Source: Roseateles sp. YR242 (lineage in GTDB: Bacteria > Pseudomonadota > Gammaproteobacteria > Burkholderiales > Burkholderiaceae_C). Taken from it: a DNA stretch of 64,000 bases. The notes under the pieces were generated by a model. That model worked only from the letters and a program-made list of their open reading frames with translations, searched no databases and was not told the DNA's origin. Both the position numbers and the translations under genes were made by a program. The stretch lies in assembly GCF_900109745.1 (NCBI RefSeq), contig NZ_FOAV01000013.1, forward strand, positions 1 to 64,000, read 5' to 3'. Below, in pieces: positions 46,569 through 54,945 of the stretch. Position 1 is the stretch's first letter; the number at the start of each line of letters is the position of its first letter.

Positions 46569-48857
46569 TCAGTCCGCCGCTTGTGCATCCGGCTTCGACC
46601 GTAGCGCGGCACGCGCCAGGTCCATGGCCTCGGCCAGATGGGCGGCCACCTGGTCCGTGTCGTAGGGCTTGGCCACCAGCCGCACATCCGGCGCTTCTTC
46701 GATGCGCACGGCATGACCGCTGGCCAGCACCACGGGCAGTGTCGGCTTGAGCACCTTGAGGGTACGCACCAGGTCCACGCCGCTGCGGGTGCCGGGCATC
46801 ACGATGTCCGACAGCACCACGTCCGCCTGGGTGCCGCCGCGCAGCAGATCCAGCGCATGGTCGGCGGTGGGCGCGGTGATGACCCGGAACCCCAGGTCCT
46901 CCAGCGCCTGGGCCGTGAGCTCACGCACCGAGGCATCATCTTCCACCAGCAACACGGTGCCCTGATAACGGCGGCTGCTGAACGGGACATCGGTGGACGG
47001 ACTGGCGGCACGGCCCAGCGAACGCGGCAGCCACAACGCCACTTCGGTGCCCAGGCCGATCTTGCTGTTGATGGTGGTGCTGCCACCCGCGCCACGGGCC
47101 AGCGCATAGACCTGGGCCAGGCCCAGGCCAGTGCCCTGCCCCACCGCCTTGGTGGTGAAGAAGGGTTCAAAGGCGTGCTGCATCTGTTCCTGCGTCATGC
47201 CGTCGCCATCGTCGATGACGGCGATGCTGACGTAGTCACCGGCCAGCAGGTCCGGGATTTCGTCGGCAGCGACGACGCGGTTGGTGGCATGGACGGCCAG
47301 CCGGCCGCGGCCATGCATGGCGTCGCGGGCATTGAGCGCCAGATTGAGAATGGCGAGTTCGAGCTGGACCGGGTCGGTGCGCACCGCCCAGAGGGCCTCG
47401 TCCGTGGCCACGGTGGTTTCAATGGCACTGCCCACGGCGCCCCGCACCAGTTCGATCAGCTCGGGCAGTTGCTGGCGCAGGTCGATGACGGTTTCGTGAC
47501 CCACCTGCTGGCGGCCAAACGCCAGCAGCTGGCGGGTGAGCTGAGCCGCCTTGGTGGTGGCGCGCTGGCACGCGGCCAGGGCGTTGTTGGCTCGGGCGTC
47601 CGTGCTGAGGCGGCGCGCGAGCTGCAGGCCGGTGGTCATGGTCTGCAGCAGATTGTTGAAGTCGTGAGCAATGCCACCCGTGAGGCGGCCGAGGGCTTCG
47701 AGTTTCTGACTACGCAGCGCGGCCTCCTGCGCCGTGCGGGTCTGGGCCACGGCGGCCTCGATTTCATCGCGCAGACGGCGGTCGTGCCCACTGCGTTCTT
47801 CGCTGGCCGCCACCAGGGCCTGCTGGACGATGTCCACTTCCTCCAGGCCGCTGGCCGAGGCAGAGATGCCACCGCCGCCACCAAGCAGGAGCGCGTCATC
47901 ACGCAAGCGCTGCAAGGGCCGGACGATGGAGCCACCGATGCGCCGGGCCACCAGGATGGCCACCACAATGAAAATCAGCGACACACACAAGGTGAGGCCG
48001 AAAGCGGCCCAGGCAGACTGGCCCAGTTGGGAGCGGCTAAGGCCGATGAGAACGACCCAGCCGGAGTCCGGCGCGCGCGCGAAGACGGTGACGACCGGCA
48101 CGCCGTCCAGGGTGCGGGCGTCGACGATGCCGCGGTCAGCACGCTCGATGGCGCCCAGCATGTTGGTGCTGGCACGTTGGCCGGCGCGCTGTTCCGGATC
48201 AAGGGTGCGGGCAGCGACATAACCCCGGCTGTCGAGGACCACACCGAGCCAACCTTCAGGCAAAGGCTGCTGGCGAAAGATCTGCTGCAATTCCGACACA
48301 GGGCTGCCAAATCCCAGGTTCATCGTCTCACCATTGACGGTGACAGGCACCCGCACAGCGAAGCTGAGACGTTTGTCGGTGGCCCCTAGATAGATGTCGG
48401 AAACGGTGAGCGCACGTTCCTTGGGGGGGTCCTTGGGGGGCGGATGGAGGAACGCCGGCGTGAGGGACAAGGCCTGGCCCCAAGGGACACGGGTGTTGAG
48501 CACCTGCTGGCCGTCCGGGCGACTGAGCACAATGGTGTTGACCGAGCCCGCCACCAGGCGCGCAGCCTCCCAGTAGAACTGGTCGAGCCGGCCCTCGCGC
48601 AGGCTGGGCGAGACACTGAGCGCCTGGAGCAAGGCAGTACGCACCGCCATCTCCCGGTCGGTGACCAGGCTGAGCGCCTCAGCCGTCTCCATCGCCGCAT
48701 TGATGGCGGCTCGGCGCTCGGTGTGGAAGACGGCAACGCCCGCCATCACGGAGAGCAAGACCGTGGGCAACACCATCAGCCAGACCATGGCCTTCAACTT
48801 TCCGCTGATGGAGCTGGGGCTCAGAGGGCGGGAGGCTGCAGGGGCGCGGAGGGGCAT
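46569..48857 (-). CDS. Hybrid sensor histidine kinase/response regulator
   Basis: A 762-aa protein. TM1 is about 23-45, a periplasmic Cache-like sensor about 46-280, and TM2 about 285-305. A linker region and coiled coil follow. The HisKA motif GGIAHDFNNLL has His398, and the HATPase domain runs about 500-620 (G-box VGQGTGLGLAQVYALA). The C-terminal receiver domain (about 640-755) has the phospho-acceptor in DVVLSDIVMPG. It resembles soluble-output hybrid kinases that act through a separate phosphorelay. It converges on paoC; the signal is unknown. Confidence 0.88.
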   Translation of the reverse strand: MPLRAPAASRPLSPSSISGKLKAMVWLMVLPTVLLSVMAGVAVFHTERRAAINAAMETAEALSLVTDREMAVRTALLQALSVSPSLREGRLDQFYWEAARLVAGSVNTIVLSRPDGQQVLNTRVPWGQALSLTPAFLHPPPKDPPKERALTVSDIYLGATDKRLSFAVRVPVTVNGETMNLGFGSPVSELQQIFRQQPLPEGWLGVVLDSRGYVAARTLDPEQRAGQRASTNMLGAIERADRGIVDARTLDGVPVVTVFARAPDSGWVVLIGLSRSQLGQSAWAAFGLTLCVSLIFIVVAILVARRIGGSIVRPLQRLRDDALLLGGGGGISASASGLEEVDIVQQALVAASEERSGHDRRLRDEIEAAVAQTRTAQEAALRSQKLEALGRLTGGIAHDFNNLLQTMTTGLQLARRLSTDARANNALAACQRATTKAAQLTRQLLAFGRQQVGHETVIDLRQQLPELIELVRGAVGSAIETTVATDEALWAVRTDPVQLELAILNLALNARDAMHGRGRLAVHATNRVVAADEIPDLLAGDYVSIAVIDDGDGMTQEQMQHAFEPFFTTKAVGQGTGLGLAQVYALARGAGGSTTINSKIGLGTEVALWLPRSLGRAASPSTDVPFSSRRYQGTVLLVEDDASVRELTAQALEDLGFRVITAPTADHALDLLRGGTQADVVLSDIVMPGTRSGVDLVRTLKVLKPTLPVVLASGHAVRIEEAPDVRLVAKPYDTDQVAAHLAEAMDLARAALRSKPDAQAAD

Positions 48858-49342
48858 GGGGGGATTTTAGAGGTGGGGGGGGTGCGGGTTGTGCGGTGGG
48901 AGGGGGTGGGCTAACGCGTATACGGGGGCTTTGCTGCCCTGTTGGGGTCTTTCTCTAAGGCTTGTTTCGTACTGCGCAGGAAAGCGAGGACCACGCTGCG
49001 CTTTTTAGACCGAGTTCTGGCACGAGTTCCGGTAGTCCGCTCGCCTTGTGCCGGTCATCATCCATATCCATGGCGCGTTCATATCCGCTGTCCGCCCATG
49101 TGTTTTGTTGAGGCGGGTCGCTGGTTTGCTCAGTGTCTGAAATGGAGGTGGTCGGGAATGGCGAGGTATTCCTCCATCAAGACAAGGGCTGCAACGAAGA
49201 GCAACTATCGTCAGCCATCGATACCTGGACATACAAGTGCCCGGGCGCAGTTCCACCCTTCCACTACCCGGGCGACTCGGGGTCGATATTGGCCGCGAGA
49301 AGAAATGCGGAGCTTCCTTAAGTTTGTGGAGAATCGAGCGCG
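48858..49342. other. Intergenic region before the orphan response regulator
   Basis: This 485-base stretch has no supported gene. It holds a G-rich leader of the hybrid kinase gene and a terminator-like hairpin on the plus strand (GCGCAG 48974-48979, CTGCGC 48996-49001, then TTTTT) that serves no visible gene. It also contains the right half of the MITE-like repeat at 49279-49317. Composition is AT-richer than the neighbours. Confidence 0.45.
49279..49317 (+). repeat. Right half of the MITE-like repeat
   Basis: Ends GGCCGCGAGAAG then AAATGCGGAGCTTCC, matching the right end of the complete element (GGCCGCGAGGAG then TAATGCGGAGCTTCC, 58023-58049) with a few changes. The left half is missing. 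It lies 26 bases before the start of the response regulator gene. Confidence 0.55.
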
Positions 49343-50035
49343 ATGAAACTGCTGCTGGTCGAGGACGAAGCCAAGCTGGCGGAATACCTGCGACATGGAT
49401 TGACGCAGGAGGGGTTCATCGTGGATGTCGCACTGGATGGGCTGGATGGGCTGCATCAGGCCTGTGAGGGGCAGTACGACTTGATGGTGCTGGACGGCAT
49501 GCTTCCCGGGCTCGATGGCCTGGCCGTGCTGGCGGCCCTGAGACAGCAGAAGCAGACCCAGGCATTGCCCGTGCTGATGCTCACCGCCCGGGGCGACGTG
49601 GAAGACCGCGTGAAAGGACTGCAGTCCGGCGCGGACGATTACCTGGTGAAGCCGTTTGCGTTTTCAGAGCTGGTGGCCCGGCTGCACGTGCTGATGCGCC
49701 GCAGCCAGGGAACACATTCGCCAGACACCACCGTGCTGAAGCTGGGGGACCTGGAACTGGACCTGCTGCGACGCAAGGCACAACGCGCCGGGCAACGCCT
49801 GGAACTCACCGCCAAGGAATTCAGCCTTCTCACCCTGCTGCTGCGCCGCCAAGGCGAAGTGCTGTCCCGTACTGAATTGGCCGAACAGGTCTGGGACATG
49901 AATTTCGATAGCGAGACCAATGTCGTGGAAGTCGCCGTGCGACGACTGAGAACGAAGCTGGATGTCCCCTTCGAGCTGCCCATGATTCATACCGTCCGAG
50001 GCATGGGCTACGTATTGGAACTACGGCAGAACTGA
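49343..50035 (+). CDS. OmpR-family response regulator, heavy-metal type (CusR/IrlR-like), orphan
   Basis: A 230-aa regulator. In the receiver domain (1-118) the phospho-acceptor is Asp51 ([12 protein letters not shown]), with acidic residues in LLLVEDEA and Lys in [15 protein letters not shown]. The DNA-binding winged helix is at about 130-225 ([22 protein letters not shown], then VIHTVRG-like [13 protein letters not shown]). This subgroup normally sits upstream of a CusS-type kinase, but here no kinase follows. The orphan kinase at 15042-16490 is of the matching type. A terminator stands directly after the gene. Confidence 0.88.
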   Translation: MKLLLVEDEAKLAEYLRHGLTQEGFIVDVALDGLDGLHQACEGQYDLMVLDGMLPGLDGLAVLAALRQQKQTQALPVLMLTARGDVEDRVKGLQSGADDYLVKPFAFSELVARLHVLMRRSQGTHSPDTTVLKLGDLELDLLRRKAQRAGQRLELTAKEFSLLTLLLRRQGEVLSRTELAEQVWDMNFDSETNVVEVAVRRLRTKLDVPFELPMIHTVRGMGYVLELRQN

Positions 50036-50360
50036 CGGCCAAGATCCATCCCCCTGGAGGGGGTTTTTGCTATTGCCATGAAATTGCAATCAGTTGCACG
50101 CAGGGTGTCCGGGTTGCGTGACACTGGACACGTTGATTTGCGTTGAATGCACTCCGTAGGTGCCATATCGACAGTCACTACCAAAGAAGGCACGCACCTT
50201 GCCTTCACCCGGCCACGGCGACAGCAATAGCAACAGCGGTGGCACGCAACTCCCGGCCCGTTCAACTTTTCGGAAGTTGAGCATCGATGAAATGTCTGGG
50301 TTTCCCAGGTGGGCACGCAGCTTGCCACTGCTCTACGTTGGAACCCGCTGGAGCGAATTC
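50036..50360. other. Intergenic region upstream of the Crp/Fnr gene
   Basis: This 325-base stretch contains the terminator at 50050-50068 and an in-frame upstream extension of the Crp/Fnr gene back to 50160 that does not resemble the protein family. I see no other feature. The sequence is more mixed in composition than the flanking genes. Confidence 0.4.
50050..50068 (+). terminator. Terminator of the response regulator gene
   Basis: A short stem CCCCC-TGGA-GGGGG is followed by TTTTTG, starting 15 bases past the stop codon of the regulator. Confidence 0.7.
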
Positions 50361-51149
50361 ATGGTCATGTCCTTAGCAACAACTTCTGCCAATGCGCCGC
50401 GCGGCAATCACCTACTGGGTCAATGGCCCCAGGAGGAGCTGGCTCGCGTGCTGCCCCATCTTGAGGCAGTGGAGTTGCTCAAGGGCCGTGTGCTGTTTGA
50501 AGCCGGAACGCCCTCCCCCCACGTGTTCTTCCCCGCCACGTCCATCGTGTCGCTGATCTACACGACACACTCGGGCGCCTCCTCGCAGGTCGCCATGGTG
50601 GGCCCGGAAGGCCTGGTGGGGATCTCTGGATTGATGGGCGGCGAGTCGCCCGCATCACGCGCAGTCGTGCAACGTGCCGGCCTGGCCTATCGCCTGCGCC
50701 TGAATACGCTGCGGGAAGAATTCCAGCGCGGTGGCTTGGTAACGCATTCACTGCTGCGCTATATGCAATCGCTGATCACACAGATGGCCCAGGCCGCCGT
50801 GTGCAACCGCCATCACGCATTGGAACGCCAACTGTGCCGTTGGCTGCTGCAATGCCTGGACCGCCAACACGGCCACAGCGAGCTCTCTGTCACACAGGAG
50901 CTGATCGCCAACATGCTGGGGGTGCGAAGGGAAGGCGTGACCGAGGGGGCACAACGCCTCCAGGCCGCCGGCCTGATCCGCTACACACGAGGTCATATCG
51001 CAGTATTGGACCGGCCGGGGCTGGAAGCCCGGGCTTGCGAGTGCTATAGCCTGCTGAAGTTGGACTTTCAACGATTGCTTCCCCAAGCCGTGACTGAAAC
51101 TCACGCGACCACCTCTGCCGCCTTCGCGCCAGTTGCTGTCCAGGCCTGA
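50361..51149 (+). CDS. Crp/Fnr-family transcription regulator
   Basis: A 262-aa regulator. The cyclic-nucleotide-binding-like beta-roll is at about 25-140 (VELLKGRVLFEAGTPSPHVFFP and VAMVGPEGLVGISGLMGG). A dimerisation helix follows, with a winged helix-turn-helix at about 185-235 (LSVTQELIANMLGVRREGVT). The residues used by E. coli Crp for cAMP are not obvious, and no Fnr cysteine cluster is seen, so the signal is unknown. The ATG at 50361, with GGAG ten bases upstream, is preferred; an ATG two codons later is also possible, and the longer frame to 50160 is unlikely. Confidence 0.85.
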   Translation: MVMSLATTSANAPRGNHLLGQWPQEELARVLPHLEAVELLKGRVLFEAGTPSPHVFFPATSIVSLIYTTHSGASSQVAMVGPEGLVGISGLMGGESPASRAVVQRAGLAYRLRLNTLREEFQRGGLVTHSLLRYMQSLITQMAQAAVCNRHHALERQLCRWLLQCLDRQHGHSELSVTQELIANMLGVRREGVTEGAQRLQAAGLIRYTRGHIAVLDRPGLEARACECYSLLKLDFQRLLPQAVTETHATTSAAFAPVAVQA

Positions 51150-51397
51150 GACGGAATCGCTCCGTCACTCCACAGGTCACACCAACAAACCCATTCACTT
51201 CAGAACATCTGCGCGGCAATAAAGCGGCCGATGCGTGAGCATCGTCCGTCTTTTTCCGGTTGCCGCGCCTGTCCGCATCCGATCAGCACATCACGTGCCC
51301 CTCAGATGCCGACTGGCTGACCAATGACCCCGCGGTAGCAGCGCCATCAGCCATCACGGATTCCCAGGGCGTTGACCCCGGGATCCGCGTCTCTACA

Positions 51398-52189
51398 TCA
51401 CTTCTCGCCGCGACGACGACGACGGGCCACAAAGCCCACAGCCGCCAGACCGCTGATCAGCATCGCGTAGCTGGCCGGTTCCGGCACAGGGGAAGCGAAG
51501 TTGATCGAACCACCACCTTGACTGATCACAAAGCCGGTCGGGGTGACCGTGACTTGCGAGGTCGTGTTGGAGAACGAGGTCAGACCCAGCGCGTAGGTGG
51601 GGCTGGAGAAGCCGCTCACCAGCCAGTCAATGTTCAGACCAGCATTGGCAGAAGGGTTGAAGGTGGTGCCATTGCCCGAAGGAATGGTGGCCACAGTGCC
51701 CCATTGCAGCGAACCGGATGCCAGAGCCACTTCACCAGCAGCGGATTCCGTCCACGCGCCACCGCTGTAGGCGTAGGTGGCGGTGCCGTTGTAACCGTAC
51801 AGGGTGTAGTTCAGCGAGGTCAGCGTGCCGGAGGTGATCACCGAGCCGGGGTCGCCAGCGCTGATCGTGCCAGCACCGCTGAACTTGATGTACAGACCGT
51901 AGTCGCTGTTCAGGCCTTCCGGCAGCACAGCGTTGCCGCCCAGCTGGGCAGCGCTGATCGCCAGGTAACCTTCTTCCGTGAAGGTCGTGGCGCTGGTGAA
52001 GTTGATCGTCGAGTAGTTCGAGATCAGCAGATTGTCAGCCGTGAAGGCCGAACCGTTCAAACCTGCGAGGGACGGATCCCAGGTGAACGAGGGTAGTGCC
52101 GAAGCACTGGCGCTAGCGGCAGCCAGGGCGAGAGCCAGCAAGGTACGCTGGAACGCCGGAGACTTCCGGGAGAGCAAAGGCAGAGTCAT
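51398..52189 (-). CDS. PEP-CTERM sorting-domain protein
   Basis: A 263-aa exported protein. The signal peptide (about 1-36) ends in SASASA-LPSF. A beta-rich Gly/Ser/Thr body follows, with many aromatic and Asn residues and without a recognised enzyme motif. The C-terminus is the PEP-CTERM tripartite signal: VPEPASYAMLISGLAAVGFV followed by a RRRRR cluster. Such proteins are cut by an exosortase and released or attached to the surface, often with exopolysaccharide. No exosortase gene is in the window. The ATG at 52189 gives the signal peptide; upstream codons do not. Confidence 0.88.
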   Translation of the reverse strand: MTLPLLSRKSPAFQRTLLALALAAASASASALPSFTWDPSLAGLNGSAFTADNLLISNYSTINFTSATTFTEEGYLAISAAQLGGNAVLPEGLNSDYGLYIKFSGAGTISAGDPGSVITSGTLTSLNYTLYGYNGTATYAYSGGAWTESAAGEVALASGSLQWGTVATIPSGNGTTFNPSANAGLNIDWLVSGFSSPTYALGLTSFSNTTSQVTVTPTGFVISQGGGSINFASPVPEPASYAMLISGLAAVGFVARRRRRGEK

Positions 52190-52506
52190 GGTGGTTGCTC
52201 CGATATAAAAGATGTCCGCACCTCGCGGACACAAAGCATTTCGCCACCGTGAGAAATTCACGTCTGTGCGCCAAACCGCACTGAATGCGGCAGGTCCCCT
52301 GGTTGTCACAGGAAGCGGTGACTACACCCCCCGTCAAATCTATGGTTGACCCCGCATTCACGGGGGAACCGATTTGCGTCCTAACAACGCCATCCGAAAT
52401 GGCCTTGTGCTGCGAATTAGTCCTGCCTTCCGCCAGTTTTCCATGTCATGAAACTTGGTGGGCGGCCGACAATCATTTTGTTGCTATTTCGCCCAGCGCC
52501 ACGGTC
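52190..52506. promoter_or_regulatory. Divergent upstream region with hairpin
   Basis: This 317-base region between the PEP-CTERM gene and the small membrane protein gene has no supported gene. It contains a perfect hairpin, GTCCGC-ACCTC-GCGGAC (52214-52230), in the leader of the PEP-CTERM gene, and AT-richer stretches that may hold promoters. No boxes can be assigned with confidence. Confidence 0.35.
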
Positions 52507-52791
52507 ATGAGCAAATCTTCTTCAACCTCTGCCGCCCTGTCTTCCACCGCCATTTGCGGCGTCGCCGGCCTGATGCTGGGTCAGGTCGTGCTGGCCTTGT
52601 CCATCCACCACGGCCGCAGCGTGGAGGGCCTGGGCTTTGCGCTGGTGTTCCTGCTGGCCGGCGCCGGCGCCGTGGCCTGCTTCCTCGGCCACCGTCATCA
52701 GCAAAACCGTCCGAAGGACGAACCGGCGCCCCTGCGCATCTGGATCGCCACCCTCGCAGTGGGCGTGATGCTGTCGATGTGGTGGGCCTAG
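52507..52791 (+). CDS. Hypothetical small membrane protein, 94 aa
   Basis: A 94-aa protein starting MSKSSSTSAALSSTAICGVA. It has about three hydrophobic segments (about 11-33, 39-57 and 73-92), separated by a His/Arg-rich loop CFLGHRHQQNRPKDE. No family is recognised. The ATG at 52507 is chosen because the longer in-frame extension upstream lacks protein-like character. It ends three bases from the convergent moaE gene. Confidence 0.55.
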   Translation: MSKSSSTSAALSSTAICGVAGLMLGQVVLALSIHHGRSVEGLGFALVFLLAGAGAVACFLGHRHQQNRPKDEPAPLRIWIATLAVGVMLSMWWA

Positions 52792-52794
52792 GAC

Positions 52795-53274
52795 CTACCC
52801 GTTACCGGTGGCCTGGATGCCCCACCGCGCCAGCGCTTCATCGTCGGTCACCCGGGCGTCCACCCATCGGGCGCCCTGCGGCCCATGCTCCTTCTTCCAG
52901 AACGGGGCCTGGGTCTTGAGATAGTCCATCAGGAATTCGCAGGCCTGAAAGGCCTCGCCCCGGTGCCGGGAGCTGACCAGCACCAGCACGATCTGCGCGC
53001 GGGCCGCCAGCGGCCCGACCCGGTGGATCACACGGGCGGCGCGGATGTCGAAACGGCTGAAGGCTTCTTCCACCATGGCTTCAATGGCGGCCTCCGTCAT
53101 GCCCGGGTAGTGTTCCAGCTCCATCAGGCGGACCGGCGTGCCGTCTGCGGCGTCCCGGACGGTGCCCACAAAGCTCACCACCGCGCCCACGCCGCCATCG
53201 TCGGCACGCAGGGCCAGCGTCTCGGCGCTGAGGTCGAAATCTTCAGTCTGGATACTTACGCGGGGCATCGGCAT
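52795..53274 (-). CDS. moaE: Molybdopterin synthase catalytic subunit MoaE
   Basis: A 159-aa MoaE with AVVSFVGTVRDAADG, ELEHYPGMTEAAIEAMVEEA, the VIHRVGPL segment, VLVLVSSRHRGEAFQACEFL and the active-site lysine region FWKKEHGPQGARWVDA. It transfers sulfur from MoaD to precursor Z to build the molybdenum cofactor. The cofactor is needed by PaoC, encoded 6 kb away. moaD and other moa genes are not in the window. ATG codons at 53274 and 53268 are both possible starts. Confidence 0.93.
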   Translation of the reverse strand: MPMPRVSIQTEDFDLSAETLALRADDGGVGAVVSFVGTVRDAADGTPVRLMELEHYPGMTEAAIEAMVEEAFSRFDIRAARVIHRVGPLAARAQIVLVLVSSRHRGEAFQACEFLMDYLKTQAPFWKKEHGPQGARWVDARVTDDEALARWGIQATGNG

Positions 53275-53431
53275 GCGGCGGATTTTCGCACTGCACCGGG
53301 CCCCGTCCGACCCGCCCACGCTGCCTTGACAGCTTCTTGATGGCTGCGGGCCCGGTCTTGCCACCATTTGCACAGGCCCGGCCCTACGCTGAGCGCATCG
53401 TCACCACCGCGTCCTTCCCGACGCTCGATGC

Positions 53432-54160
53432 ATGAGACCCGTGTTGATCCTCCAGCACGAACCCGCCCAGGGCCCCGGCTACCTGCTGCAATGCCTGCAC
53501 GACCACGGCCTGCCGGTCGAGTTGCTGCGGCCCGACCTGGGCGACCGCCCACCCGCGTATGCCGGAGACTTCAGTGGCCTGGTGCTGCTGGGCAGCGACC
53601 ACTCCGTCCATGACAAGCTGGTCTGGATCCGCCGCGAACGCCTGCTGCTGGCGGACGCCCTGCGCCTGAACCGCCCGGTGCTAGGCCATTGCTTCGGCGC
53701 CCAGCAACTCGCGCAGGCCCTGGGCGCCCCCGTGACGCGCAACCCGCGTCCGGACATCGGCTGGCGAGATCTGTGGGTCACCCCGGCCGCCCGCCATCTG
53801 TTCGATGGCCAGGAACGGCTGCTCAGCTTCAACTGGCACTACGACAGCTTCCAGATGCCGCCCGGCGCCACGCGTACGCTGTTTGGCCTGCACGGCCTCA
53901 ACAAGGGCTTCGCCCTGGGGCCGCACCTGGGCCTGCAAAGCCACCTGGAGGTGACCGAGAAGGGGCTGCGCGAATGGTGCGCCCACGGCCGCGCCGAACT
54001 GGCGAATGGCCACGGCCCGACCGTGCAGACGGAACAGGAGATCCTGGCCGAGCTGCCGGAACGGCTGGCCCGCTTGCGCCGCGCCGCCGGGGTGCTGTAT
54101 CACCACTGGATCGGACACCTGGACAGGTCGCCGGTGTTTGGCCGGCTGAGAGCCGCTTGA
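53432..54160 (+). CDS. Class I glutamine amidotransferase-like protein
   Basis: A 242-aa protein of the GMP-synthase-like GATase family. The nucleophile Cys is in LGHCFGAQQLAQALG (about residue 87). A His is in SFNWHYDSFQMPPGAT (about 137); the third triad residue is in the HLEVTE segment (about 173). It lacks a synthetase domain. Such stand-alone proteins act on glutamine-like or gamma-glutamyl substrates, but the substrate is not set by context. It is divergent from moaE, and its stop codon lies within an 11-bp tandem repeat. Confidence 0.8.
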   Translation: MRPVLILQHEPAQGPGYLLQCLHDHGLPVELLRPDLGDRPPAYAGDFSGLVLLGSDHSVHDKLVWIRRERLLLADALRLNRPVLGHCFGAQQLAQALGAPVTRNPRPDIGWRDLWVTPAARHLFDGQERLLSFNWHYDSFQMPPGATRTLFGLHGLNKGFALGPHLGLQSHLEVTEKGLREWCAHGRAELANGHGPTVQTEQEILAELPERLARLRRAAGVLYHHWIGHLDRSPVFGRLRAA

Positions 54161-54204
54161 CGGCTGCTTGACGGCCGCTTGAGGGCCGCTTGAGGGCCGC
54201 CTGA
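54155..54204 (+). repeat. 11-bp tandem repeat at the end of the amidotransferase gene
   Basis: Four and a half copies of the unit GCTTGA(C/G)GGC(C/T) start at 54155. Each copy carries TGA; because the unit is 11 bases, successive copies place a stop codon in each of the three plus-strand frames. The first copy contains the stop of the amidotransferase gene. Confidence 0.8.
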
Positions 54205-54229
54205 CGCTCCTGCCTTCCTGCTCCCGCTG

Positions 54230-54928
54230 TCAGCCCTGCATCAGCCGGTAGCCCACCGCCGTCTCGGTGAGCAAGTGCCGGGGGCTGGCCGGTTCGGCCT
54301 CCAGCTTCTGGCGCAGGTTGCCCATGTAGACCCGCAGGTAGTGGTTCTGCTCCACATGGGCCGGCCCCCACACCGCCTTGAGCAGTTGCCGATGCGTGAG
54401 CACCTTGCCGGCGTTGGCGATCAGGTGGCTCAGGAGCCGGTATTCGATCGGAGTGAGGTGGACGTCCTCGCCCGCCCGGCGCACCCGTCGGGCGGACTGG
54501 TCCACCTCCACGTCCCCGAACCGGAACACGGGATCCTGCTGCTCGCTGGCCCGCGCCTGGCTGCGGCGCAGGGCCACGCGCACCCGCGCCAGCAACTCAC
54601 CCACGCCAAAGGGTTTGGATAGGTAGTCGTCCGCCCCGCCGTCCAGCGCGGCGATCTTGTCCTCCTCGGCGCCTCGCGCCGACAGGACGATGACCGGCAC
54701 GGCGGACCAGCCCCGCAAGTCGCGCAGGAAGTCCAGGCCGTCACCATCCGGAAGGCCGAGGTCCAGCACCACCAGGTCGGGCCGGCGCGTGCCTGCATCG
54801 ATCAGGCCCTGGCGCAAGGTGGCGGCGTCGTGCACCTGCCAGCCCTCACCTTCCAGTGCCAGGCGGACAAATCGCCGGATGTTGGGCTCGTCCTCGACAA
54901 TCAACGCCACCGGTTGCGGCTCACTCAC
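54230..54928 (-). CDS. kdpE: KdpE response regulator
   Basis: A 232-aa OmpR-type regulator. In the receiver domain (1-120) the phospho-acceptor is Asp56 (VVLDLGLPDGDGLDF), with YLSKPFGVGELLARVRVALRR in the output face. The winged-helix domain is at about 135-228 (HLTPIEYRLLSHLIANAGKV and HYLRVYMGNLRQKLE), typical of KdpE. It activates kdpFABC at low potassium or high osmolarity. It lies 17 bases after kdpD on the same strand. A TGA-rich tandem repeat follows beyond its 3' end. Confidence 0.93.
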   Translation of the reverse strand: MSEPQPVALIVEDEPNIRRFVRLALEGEGWQVHDAATLRQGLIDAGTRRPDLVVLDLGLPDGDGLDFLRDLRGWSAVPVIVLSARGAEEDKIAALDGGADDYLSKPFGVGELLARVRVALRRSQARASEQQDPVFRFGDVEVDQSARRVRRAGEDVHLTPIEYRLLSHLIANAGKVLTHRQLLKAVWGPAHVEQNHYLRVYMGNLRQKLEAEPASPRHLLTETAVGYRLMQG

Positions 54929-54945
54929 TGCGCACTCTCCTCACC

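Noticed and set aside
48974-49006. Plus-strand hairpin with TTTTT considered as a gene terminator
   Set aside because: No plus-strand gene lies upstream; mentioned only in the intergenic entry.
50160-50360. Longer N-terminus of the Crp/Fnr protein
   Set aside because: The added 67 residues do not resemble the family; the ATG at 50361 has a ribosome binding site and gives normal length.
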